64,000 nt of DNA from Gibbula magus. Taxonomy: Eukaryota; Mollusca; Gastropoda; Trochida; Trochidae. The stretch spans positions 49,900,040 to 49,964,039 of the forward strand of contig OW388293.1 in NCBI GenBank assembly GCA_936450465.1, in the 5' to 3' direction. Below are positions 46,088 to 55,800 of the stretch, in pieces. The notes beneath the pieces are model-generated. The model did not search any database. It was not told the origin of the DNA and worked only from the letters and a program-made list of their open reading frames with translations. The stretch's first letter is position 1. Every line of letters begins with the position of its first letter. A program made the position numbers and the translations under genes.

Positions 46088-49000
46088 TCACTGTCTCTTC
46101 AAGTTGTTTAATCTTGCTTCAAGATCGGCATCTGCTCCACCGATGTCGGCGGATGCTGCGGCTTGTGGTTGCTTTGAAGCGCCGGCTGAGAGAGTTTGAT
46201 TGGCTGTTGGTAAACCTGAAATACACAATATTTCTCAATAAGTACGCTGCGCATTCAAGAATATTTTATAGAATAAACTTCAAATAACATAGAGGACATA
46301 TTTTATCACTTTAACTATTTTAATTATGACATATTATGTATAAAATCATCTATAAACATCTCATGATTCCTCTAATGTATCACTTGCTTGACGTAAGATT
46401 AGATCTGTCAAAATGTCACCTACACATAATAAAGAACTTTTATATCTGTAAATATTGTCTTCATGCTCCTTTATTTAATTATACAGACATCAAAATCTAA
46501 ATCAGAGGCCTTTTTCTTCAGTGAAGACACTAACTAGGAGATATATTTTTAAATTGATTTCGTATTGATTTTGTCATCCATGATGATAAACCACCACATA
46601 TCTGGGAGTGTATTGGTCATAATGTACAGCATTTCGCTTTGAGGTCAAAGAGAAGACAAAGTGCACATGGCATTTGAATTACTGTAATTGACAAGTTTTA
46701 GGGGTGCTCTACAGGCTTGGATTTTGTATGGGGTTTGGGTGAACATTTATCTGTTTTGTTAAAGTCACTACATAACTTTAAATACATTTAGAGAATACTT
46801 GCCTGACAATTCATCAGCCATTTGTAAACCAAGTTCATCCAACACCTGGGTAACTATAGCATCACTGAAACAAAATATCATATTGATGAATTTCAAATAA
46901 GACATGTTAACCTGACATAGAATGTCAGTGTTACAATAAGGTCACTACATCACTTACACAACTAACATAACACACTCACAGCACAGTGGTGTAGTGGTTA
47001 GCGTGCATGGCTCTCACCGCAAAGGCCCGGGTTCGAACTCGGTGGAGACACCAAACATTTGTGACCAGGGTCTCATACTGTGTTGTGTCCTTGGGCAAGG
47101 TACTTCATCCACATTGCACTCAGTCCACCCAGCTGTCTAACTAGGTACCTGAACATGGGAAGTACGGACCTATATGGTCGCTCGACTGCTTAGTAGCAGC
47201 ACAGAAAGTACAATTCCTTCAGGGTAATAATGTACCGCCACTGAACAGCATTGCGCTGGATATTAGGCGTTAAAATTATCATTATTATTATTAAGCTGCA
47301 GAGAACACTAACAGTTCCTCAGTAAGGCAAGAAACCAAAGACCTATGAGTATGCCAATACAGAACTGTTTTATAATGCCACTTTGCTATGTGTTAAAGTA
47401 ATACAATAACATACTGTTAATATTGCTGCTATACATTACATCTGACATATTTCTGCTGATGTATTGGTCTTTACAATAGGCTGTCATTGAGATACTGGTT
47501 GGTTTAAGCTTGCACATGGTGATTTTTCAAGGTGTCATATTAAACTACATACATTATATTACTGCTCTCTGTCAACTAGATTTGTGTATGAAATAAGACT
47601 CATCTGACAGTCTGATTAATTTTCCTTAAGACTCAATTTGTGGAAGTTAATGTTTAATTTTGTCGTGTGAATTGATCTAGTCATATTTATTAAGTTTATC
47701 ATATGCTAAGCGATGTCAACTTCCAAACGCAAGGCATAACTCTTGCCAGTCTGCATTACTGGCTGATTTAACCCTTGCGGTATTTCCCTCGCTTTCTTGT
47801 GTCGAGGCAGTGAATCGCTGCACTGGAAATGCATAGCGGGCCTTGATTTCTAAACACAGATTTCTTAAAGGTACATCCATTGTGTTTCATAAAATTTTAT
47901 TTGGCTTTTATACGTTCCAACTCACCACATGTGATGTCTACAATTCAAATAAATTCACTCAGTTTGCATATTTATCCCCAATCGCTAAATATATCATAAT
48001 TACTAGTTTCCAATCAAAATGAGTAACATCATTATGCATGTGCAGAAACCGAAACTGCACGTCCCATTTACATGTACAGTAGTTATAAGACCTATTAAAC
48101 ATTATCAACTCAAAAGTATCTTTTTGTATGTTATAAATAAGATTCCAAAATTACGTTTGACTCATTGGCGCGCGCCACACGCTGTGCATTGTCCGGTTTT
48201 CGATCAGAAATCACTACTTTTACCTTCATATCGTCAATATGCTAAGTCCACTATCATCAAAATGGTAGTTTTCGGCAACAGTGGGTACTTCTCGATGAAG
48301 TAACACCATTTAAAACGTTTCCAATATGTGACCCCAAACAACACAATGGATGTACCTTTAAGGAAATACTGCAAGGCCTAAATCAGTCAGTAATGGAGAC
48401 TGGCAAGAGTTATGCCTTGCATTGGGAAGTTGAAGCGATGTGAGACTTGAGTTTTCTCAGTTTGAGAAAATGTGTTCTCATCACTGCAGTTTGAAATGAC
48501 TTTCTCAACACAGTGAATATATCACAATGGGCATGACGTCATGTGTACGGTATGACGTCACTTTACAATCAACGCAACGTCATAAACCTTGCTAATTGAC
48601 AGAGCAACAATGGCATGACGTCACCAGAACTGGCTCTATCAAAGCAATTTTGGACTTAAAACTCCACATTTCTGACCACAGAAGCATATAATGAACAGGA
48701 TATTTTGTGTTTTCAGTGTGATATTACTTATTTTTTATCAATAGATAGGGTAAAGTCGATATTTTCGCAAGTGGCAAAGCCACGAGTGAAATATTGTCTT
48801 TGCCCCGTCACATTTATATCATCCACTGCTGAAATGAATTATAATCATTAAATATTCTGACCTCTCCTCCTCATCTTCTTCGTCCCCGAGAGCATCGTCA
48901 ATTGCGTCACTCATCATCTCCTCCTTCATGTCCATTATTTCGGACTGCTTCTCAAACTCCATCATTATCTTCTGGATCTGTGGCAGCTTCAACTGAAAAT

Positions 49001-50034
49001 TCAGAAATAAAATGTTTACAAAACTGAAAAACCAAATTGCTTAAGAAAGTTGATTTAACATTACAATATATACTGAAATATTTCCTGACTACTGCAGAAA
49101 GAGAGTATAAAAGATTGATGGAACTTGTGGACAAAAAATAGTGGTACTAGATTTCATCAAATCCTAACTACATATAGTTCATTACTACAGGTGGAATTGA
49201 TTGTAGGATTCAAGCTTGAATCAGACAACCATTCAACAATATACTACACATCCCCACAAAAAACTCAACAGAGACAGAACATGTTTTCTTTATACAACAT
49301 AGAAAGAGTTGAAAACAATGCTTTATTTGTTACTTGTGATTAATTACCTGTTTGTTCATGGTTGCCATAGCTTTTGTGACTCCTTTCATTGCATTGGCCA
49401 TGGCATTATTTGACTTAAGTGTTTGAATCTTTAGAGAAACTGCCTGAATGTTGGCTCTCATCACAATAAACTTCTTCACATATCTCCGTGTTCGCACCAG
49501 ATCCTTTGCCATCACCTTCACTGCATCCTGAAATAGAAAACCAAAAGAATGTTTGCCACATTTGAAATAAAAGTTCAAGTTCAATGAAAAATCATATCGC
49601 TGTTGTATTTGAAAAGTTATGAAACAAAATACTTATAATGGATAGCGTCTTTCAAATAATGAAAGTCAAAACATAAACACATCAAATATTCGATAATGTA
49701 CAACTTCCTTTTTGTCATAAAGTGAAATTAAAAGTTTGTCCACTTCAACTTCACATATTGTAATTTATACCTCTCGTCTTGAAACTTCTACTTTGAGTAT
49801 TTGAATAAACTACAGTGTAACCTAGCTAAAGCTTACATGTAACTATTCTTTTATGCTTACCATTTGACCCTGTTTAGCCATTTTCTTAATGTCAGCTATC
49901 ACTTTCTTCTCTTGTTGTTCCATTTTGGATCTTTCTCTGTCCAAATCTCTCATAGCTTTGTTTAAAGCTCTTTGGTTTTGTCTCAGCATCTCTTCAGGCG
50001 TTTTCTTACGCCCAAATAACCATTCAAGAGGCAT
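46088..50034 (-). CDS. CHMP2A: charged multivesicular body protein 2A (CHMP2A), 5 coding exons
   Basis: CHMP2A is an ESCRT-III subunit. It co-polymerises with CHMP3 and CHMP4 and recruits the VPS4 ATPase in membrane scission. Coding exons in transcript order: 49861-50034, 49348-49527, 48862-48992, 46803-46864, 46088-46215. They join to 675 nt (224 aa), against 222 in human. The N-terminus MPLEWLFGRKKTPEEMLR is two residues longer than the vertebrate start. The basic helical hairpin (about 20-115) includes RDLDRERSKMEQQEKK, KKMAKQGQM and DLVRTRRYVKKF. An acidic linker follows (GDEEDEEE, about 155-162). The last residues DADLEARLNNLKRQ form a MIM1 motif for VPS4 MIT binding. The intron between the last two exons begins with GC. 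The coding start exon runs to an acceptor at 50059, and a possible non-coding first exon lies at 50624-50700. Confidence 0.97.
46984..47295 (+). mobile_element. tRNA-derived SINE with ATT tail (CHMP2A intron 3)
   Basis: It starts CACAGTGGTGTAGTGGTTAG, with box A (TAGTGGTTAGCGTGC) and box B (GGGTTCGAACTC). A body of about 230 bp containing TCCTTGGGCAAGGTACTTCA follows, and it ends GGCGTTAAAATTATC with ATT repeats. The TCCTTGGGCAAGGTACTT block is common in animal tRNA-SINEs. It is a different family from the one at 33974-34283. Confidence 0.8.
47729..48420. mobile_element. palindromic MITE (copy 3) interrupted by another MITE
   Basis: The outer arms 47729-47787 and 48362-48420 are inverse over 59 bp with only a few mismatches (GCAAGGCATAACTCTTGCCA at the ends). 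They match the family at 43823-43993, whose intact length is about 170-190 bp. The extra length is due to the inner element at 47864-48362. It lies in CHMP2A intron 3. Confidence 0.75.
47864..48362. mobile_element. inner MITE with 23-bp perfect TIRs
   Basis: CTTAAAGGTACATCCATTGT plus GTT (47864-47886) is repeated exactly in inverse at 48340-48362. The element is about 500 bp. It contains a 94-codon open frame without recognisable similarity, which I do not regard as a gene. It splits the outer palindromic element, so it inserted later. Confidence 0.8.
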
Positions 50035-50215
50035 GGTGGAATATTAGGTGAATATGACACTGAAAAGAGATAATATAAAGAGTAAAGTATGTGTTATTTT
50101 GACTAAAAAGTCAGGATAGTCACATTGTTCTTACACCAACACTATCACCCAAAATGAATATGAAGAGAGCGTTTAAAATAAACATATTTGACATCTCAGA
50201 TTTTTAGTAAGTTAT

Positions 50216-50351
50216 TAAGGTAAATCCGTAACTATTAAAACATATATGCTTGAACATTTTTGACATCTCAGATTTTTAGTTATTTAGTAAGTAATTAAGA
50301 CTTACTTGTTAAAGGGTATATTTATGTTATAATAGTTACGGGTTTACCTTG
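50216..50351. repeat. inverted and direct repeats upstream of CHMP2A
   Basis: AAGGTAAATCCGTAACTATT (50217-50236) recurs in inverse at about 50331-50351. The phrase TTTGACATCTCAGATTTTTA occurs twice in direct orientation (about 50188 and 50259). It is probably a small mobile-element remnant in the 5' intron of CHMP2A. Confidence 0.5.
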
Positions 50352-50623
50352 TCTAGGTGGATGTTAACTGCCTAATGCTAAACCGTTTGTTGTAGTTATT
50401 CAATATGCTTGACACTTAAAATATCCGTGATGAGGAATCATGTGAGTGTTTGATGTTTTGATTGAAATGATTCACTCAAGACCCTTTCATGTATCACGGC
50501 CGTAATCTCTCAATCAAGTCCATGCAAATTAATATTTATGCCGTTGAATGTTTATCAAAATTTCACGAATTATTACCAATCGAAATAGACGTAAAAACAA
50601 GTGATAGATAAAAAGATCTTTAC

Positions 50624-50700
50624 CAAAAAGTAAACAATCTACGCTTGCGAAAGATCGCCAATCGCTTCCGTCTTTCCTGTGTTGTTAAATATGACGTCTC
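50624..50700 (-). promoter_or_regulatory. probable CHMP2A promoter and first exon
   Basis: On the minus strand a donor (TTTTTG then GTAAAG) ends at 50624. Upstream lie an ETS-like ACGGAAGCG (50671-50663) and a CRE-like half AGACGTCA (50699-50692). The coding exon acceptor is at 50059. The position is inferred from motifs only. Confidence 0.4.
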
Positions 50701-50712
50701 TAAAATCGTGTT

Positions 50713-51255
50713 TTACTCTCTAAACGGTTCTCTTAAAACTATAAAAATAGTATTTTTATTCCGATAACGAATCGTTCTTATGTAATTATACGTAAGCATG
50801 TTTTTGTCTGCTTCAAAAATTAATTTGCAGATAAAATATGGCAAATTATTGTTTTTGTGTCCCTCAACGAGGGTTCGAGAATAACGGTATCCTAAGATGG
50901 CGGCGATGATGCAGTGATGTGCTGAATTGGGGTGCGCATAAAATTCTTCAATAGTAGTTATTCCGTCGTCTGTGGTTTCAGTTTTTAATGAAAAATGAAT
51001 TTTATTGGTGTTATTTAACGGAAGATATTCCTTAAATGGTTTGGAACTTGAATATTTACGTAGAATTTGTTTACAAAAAACCAGGTTTGAATGGCATTCT
51101 TCTGCGCAAGATGTTTGGACAAACGCCAAACTCAGCATATTTGGCACATCATCTTTCGAAAACGAACTTTCTCTGATAGGATAATTATCACAACAAAGTG
51201 CATCTTGTATTGACACTGAACTTTTACAAAGCGTTCTGTGAACAGTGTTGTTGAG
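50713..51255 (-). CDS. unexplained 180-codon open frame, possible gene or pseudogene
   Basis: Reading the minus strand, one frame is open from 51255 to the stop at 50713 (180 codons before the stop). In DNA this AT-rich, that is unlikely by chance. The first possible start in frame is a GTG at 51216, and the first ATG is some 26 codons later. The predicted product is mixed in composition, with Cys pairs (ALCCDNYP) and a TLVEGHKNNNLPYFICKLIF stretch, and has no repeat character. Directly upstream a second open frame (51224-51421) ends in a different register, as if one base had been gained or lost. I recognise no family. It could be a 3' exon of a small gene, a frameshifted pseudogene or chance. 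A YY1-like plus-strand motif falls inside it. Confidence 0.3.
   Translation of the reverse strand, partial: LNNTVHRTLCKSSVSIQDALCCDNYPIRESSFSKDDVPNMLSLAFVQTSCAEECHSNLVFCKQILRKYSSSKPFKEYLPLNNTNKIHFSLKTETTDDGITTIEEFYAHPNSAHHCIIAAILGYRYSRTLVEGHKNNNLPYFICKLIFEADKNMLTYNYIRTIRYRNKNTIFIVLREPFRE
50894..50917 (+). promoter_or_regulatory. YY1-like motif, possible CSDE1 start region
   Basis: AAGATGGCGGC (50894-50904) is the exact YY1 consensus that sits just downstream of start sites in many housekeeping genes. Its ATG opens a six-codon upstream ORF (ATGGCGGCGATGATGCAGTGA). It could mark the CSDE1 first exon about 1.9 kb before the coding start. No donor could be fixed. Confidence 0.3.
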
Positions 51256-51520
51256 CTAATTGCATATTATTTATTTTGACAGTTCTAACCCAATCAGCTG
51301 TTTCGTGATGTGTCACTAAAATATAGTTTGGGGGCGACTGATGTTGGCACAAAATAACAAAAAGTTTTACTGAAATAACGTAATGCACTAGGTAAATATT
51401 CCAAATATTGTAGCAATACATGACAGGTTTAAAAACTTTTTTTAGGAGTTTCGCTCTTGCTATTTGCTGTAAATAGTCTAAAATAGATCATGCCCGTTTT
51501 CATCTTAACAAGTTGTGAGA

Positions 51521-51978
51521 TATATAGAGAATCTCACCCAAGTGTCTTCTGATATCAAATATATCAACACGAGTTGATAAAAGTTACAAATATCCGAGGC
51601 TTGCCGAGGATATTTTTACTTTTATCAACGAGTGTTGATATATTTGATATCAGAAGACACGAGGGTGAGATTCTATTTATCATCCAAAATCATTCTTATT
51701 ACGTTTCAGTGAAAATAGTGTACATCTCTGAGCACATCTCTGCCATTTGACTTCCAGTGTGGTGAGGTCATAGCATTGTGACGTCATTATGTTTATGACG
51801 TCATAGGATTGTGATGTCATTACTCGATGATGTAAATGCATTGTGATGTCATGTAGTTGACTGTGACAGGGCATTGTGCAAAATCTACTGCCAAAACGAT
51901 ATCTCCTAGGAGATATCGCTTGATCTCACACAAGCGATATCTCCTGTGGAACACAGTTTTGGATGATAATATATATAA
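51521..51978. mobile_element. nested-palindrome element, copy A
   Basis: The element opens with TATATAGAGAATCTCACCCA. A perfect 29-bp inverted repeat follows (51542-51570 with 51632-51660, GTGTCTTCTGATATCAAATA). Next come several GTGACGTCAT-like motifs, a second palindrome of GCGATATCTCCTAGGAGATA type, and TTTTGGATGATAA at the right edge. The last is the inverse of TTATCATCCAAAA at 51677. A second copy lies at 58301-58813. Confidence 0.75.
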
Positions 51979-52393
51979 CCTCACAAATAAATCTTTTGGG
52001 AAACCTCAATGTGCTTATGTAGCAAAATTATCCTGCATAATAGAATTTTTTTTAAAAAGCAAAACTAAAGTGAATTTTTTTTACCATTTCAGCACTCTTT
52101 AAAGAAAAGGTAAAGAGAAAAAGTGACATTCAACAAACACAAACTACTGGAACCATTTGATACCTAAGTAGAAAAAAACTGGTGCCCAATCCGTCAAAAA
52201 CTAGCACACACTGCACATCTGAGGTACTATAGAGGGACAACAACTGGACTTCAAGATTAGTGGCATTGCAACAAGAATTCTCAAGCGTACACAACGTAAA
52301 TGTCCAATGTCTGTCAGAAAGATGAATAGTCCTCAGTGGAAGGTATGGGGTTTAAAGTAGCACATTATTATCTGTTGTTATTTCTTTAATTGT

Positions 52394-52456
52394 GTCGCCG
52401 CTAATGGCTGCAATACTGCCGAAGCGGCGTTAAACAATAACTCACTCACTCACTCT
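52394..52456 (+). repeat. SINE 3'-end fragment
   Basis: GCCGCTAATGGCTGCAATAC, GCCGAAGCGGCGTTAAAC and AATAACTCACTCACTCACTC form a well-preserved copy of the module at 9289-9350. It lies upstream of CSDE1. Confidence 0.65.
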
Positions 52457-52649
52457 TAAATTGTGAAGATCAAAACCTAAATAGTAGCATGTCATATATA
52501 ATATTGTGTTTCTTACTTTGAATTTTAACTTTCAATTTCAATAATAAACAAATTTATCCATGCAATGATTTCCTGTATGAATGTTTTTGAGATTTATTTG
52601 TTATGACTATAAATCTTTTAATTGTTTATGTTTACAGTTTTAAAATGTT

Positions 52650-52651
52650 GC

Positions 52652-52692
<41 letters not shown>

Positions 52693-52765
52693 AGGATTTA
52701 TTCACATGAAAATATGCCACGGTTTCACATCAAGCCTGTACACTCCACGTGGCCGCTGTCTTCTT
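52650..52765 (-). pseudogene. 5'-truncated retrocopy of an mRNA 3' end
   Basis: An 11-bp direct repeat GCTGTCTTCTT (52650-52660 and 52755-52765) flanks the insertion. Read on the minus strand, the insert (52754-52661) is 63 nt of unique sequence ending GTGAATAAATCCTC, followed by a run of over 30 A. The AATAAA hexamer just ahead of the A-run and the target duplication show LINE-type retroposition of a polyadenylated transcript. The source gene cannot be identified from this short piece. It ends 40 bp upstream of the acceptor of the CSDE1 start-codon exon. Confidence 0.8.
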
Positions 52766-52838
52766 ATTAATGTGTATGTTTATTAAAGATCGAATGTTCT
52801 TTCAGAAATTCCAGCCGCCAACCCAAGATCCCGCCATC

Positions 52839-55800
52839 ATGTCTTTCCAACAGAGTCCGAATATAGTCACATCTTACAATAATATTCCAACATCGGGCAA
52901 CAATGGTATTAGGGAAACAGGGATTATCGACAAACTTCAGGTTTAACTTTATTTTAAAATTTCATGTTGGCTGTATTTTTAGGGCAACAGGCCTAATGGC
53001 ATAGGCGATAGTCTGGTGTCAGCTGTCCGTTGTCTGCAAACTATTCATTTATATTATAAACCTATAATTTCACATATATGTCTTGATTATAAAACATACT
53101 GCAGAGCCTATGGTACTCTATATCATCTCTATTATAATAATGTTGGTTCTACAATTTAAAAAAAAAAATCTTGAGAACATAATATATTTTAGCTTATTTG
53201 TTGTTTCAACATTATTTATGGTTTGATAAAGTATAAAGATAAACAGACAAATCATCGATAATTGTTTATCAGTAGTTATTTACAATTTTCAATTGTTGCA
53301 GCATTCCTATGGATTTATACAGTGCTGTGATAGAGAAGCAAGGCTCTTTTTCCACTTCAGTGAATACAGTGGTGATGTGGATGGAATGAAGCTGGGAGGT
53401 ACATACAGTCATTGATTCCACTCTTAGTTTATTGACTAACTATATATCTTTGTTGAAGATACCTTAGTAAGATATTATGATCAAATATACACAATGAAAT
53501 ATTCACTGTTTATAAGATAGCTTTAAGATAAAAGGGGATAGTTATTTCTAAGTATGAAATGGACCATTGATCATGTAACTGATTTAGTGGCTTTAGATTT
53601 GGCAGTTTTGAATCCTATTACACAAGTCCAAAAAATGTTTTGCTCACTATAAAAAAGCCTAATATTTCTTTTTGTCTGTCATGATTTATGCGGATTAAGT
53701 TGCCACTGTTTAGTTAGTGTCAATGTTGTTTTAGATGCTGTGGAGTTCCAGATGTCGTATGACAGAAGAACTGGCAAGCCCATTGCTGTGACCGTGGTAA
53801 AGATAGACAACAACGTGGTCAGTACAGAGATACTCAGTGAGGAGCGCTTTGTGGGCAGTATCGTGCAGGTCGCCAAGACAACCAAAAATGTGAGTTGAAA
53901 GAATAAGTGTCTTAACACACTTTTCACCTGCTTGTTCCGTATTCTGGGTATGTCTAGCCCTGACTAACCTTGGATTTTGAGAAAGATTCCTAAAGGTCTG
54001 CCAGAAACGACTTTGGGCAGCACTAAGTAACTCAGCAGGGTTAAGAAATATGACGTGGTACTTGTACTGACATCATACCAACGCACACTGATATTTCTGA
54101 TATACCGGGTACTGTTTTTCAACATGGACATACAACTTACTTCACCTCGGTCTTCACTAGCAACTTCACAAAGAGGATATCCTAACATGGGCACATATTA
54201 TGTTGATTATGGTGGTAAAGTTGTTCGTCTTAAAAATATATTAGTTTGTATAAAGTATGGCCAGCTATTGCATACCTAGTCTACAATAATGATTGTGATT
54301 GTTTTCAGGGCACAGTGAACAATACCCAAGATGGCCTCGGTCGAGTTACGTATGAGCACAATGGTGAATGTTTCTTCTTGCCGTATGGTCAGGAAGATTT
54401 GTCCGACAGTGGAGCGAAAATGAGGCCTGGAGATCAAGTGATGTTTTATATTTCTACTGACAAAAGGTACATTTATCAATATCAATGCAATATACATCAA
54501 TCAAATAGACTAATGCAGTTTTCGAAATTAGCACTAGTGAAAAAGAAGCTGGGCTATTAGAATGTAAAACTTGTAGTTGGAAAGACCAGTTAAAATTTGA
54601 GCTGAAATTATCATGGAGATGTTTTGGCTACCTGGTATTAAGTTTGGACTAGTACTTTTAGAAATGCACTAGTCTGAATGGCTACTGCATTGAAAACGCT
54701 AATGTTGACCTCTGTAATGTCATCATTATAAACAAAATATGATTTGTTTCTTCTTCAAGTGGATTGAGTAATTACTAACTGAAATCACTGTAGTTTCTCT
54801 TGCTTGTTTCTAAAAAGTGGTGTTTGTTTCCGTCTAGGAACGGTAATATCCGAGCTCGACAGATAGAGACGTTACAACCCCCAAGTCAGCAGCGCTTCCA
54901 GGGTGTTGTTTGCTCAATGAAGGAAACTTTTGGTTTCATCGAGAGGTCAGACCTTGTCCGTGAAATATTCTTCCATTACAGTGAATTCAAAGATAACATC
55001 AATGAACTCATTCTTGGTGACGATGTCGAATTCAGTGTCCAGAACAGAAACGTAAGTCACTAAGTGCTTCATCCCTGTCATTTGGATAACCACATCTTTA
55101 TTGTGTTATCATGAAAATATTGTTTGATGTATTCGACTTCTTAATATCCTTGAAAGACTTAAGTGCTTATGATCTGAACATTGATAACATTAGTAGTGTT
55201 TCATATTGAGTCCATATTGAATATAAACTTTGATGCATGGTGTATTAACTGAAAGCAAAATACTTGTTTTGAAGCATTTCACATGTATGGTTTTGCACAA
55301 GTTCTTCAGCACAAAGAGAGATAATATGTGTCCTACTCATCCAATTGTGGGCATAGCCTATGCTCGTTCATAGCCAACAACTTCTTTCAATCGTTAGGTA
55401 TAATTTCCATTATTCAGCAAGAGTCTAATCATCTAGAGGAATAGATATTATGGTCACTTTCGAAAAGTAGGGAAACATGGTTGTCTCCCCTGCATTTACT
55501 AAAATAAACTATGATTTTCAGGGAAAAGAGGTTGCTGTGGATATTGCTCGCTTAGCGGAGGGAACTGTGATATTTGAGGATATTGGTCTGGATGCAATAA
55601 AAGGAAAAGTGCTAAAAACTCTAAGGAATGGTAGCAACCGCCGACAGAGTGATCCTCTTGGTGGCAGAATCATCTATGAAACACCAAAAGGGTGAGGAGA
55701 ATAAACATTTACAGTTATATTACCCATATTTGAATGAAGTCATGTGTAGTTCTTTATTATTGTCCCCCGACGCAACGCGGAACGGGGGACTATGTATTCA

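Noticed and set aside
47990..48303. 94-codon open frame on the plus strand as a gene
   Set aside because: It lies inside the inner MITE in CHMP2A intron 3, and the peptide shows no conserved features.
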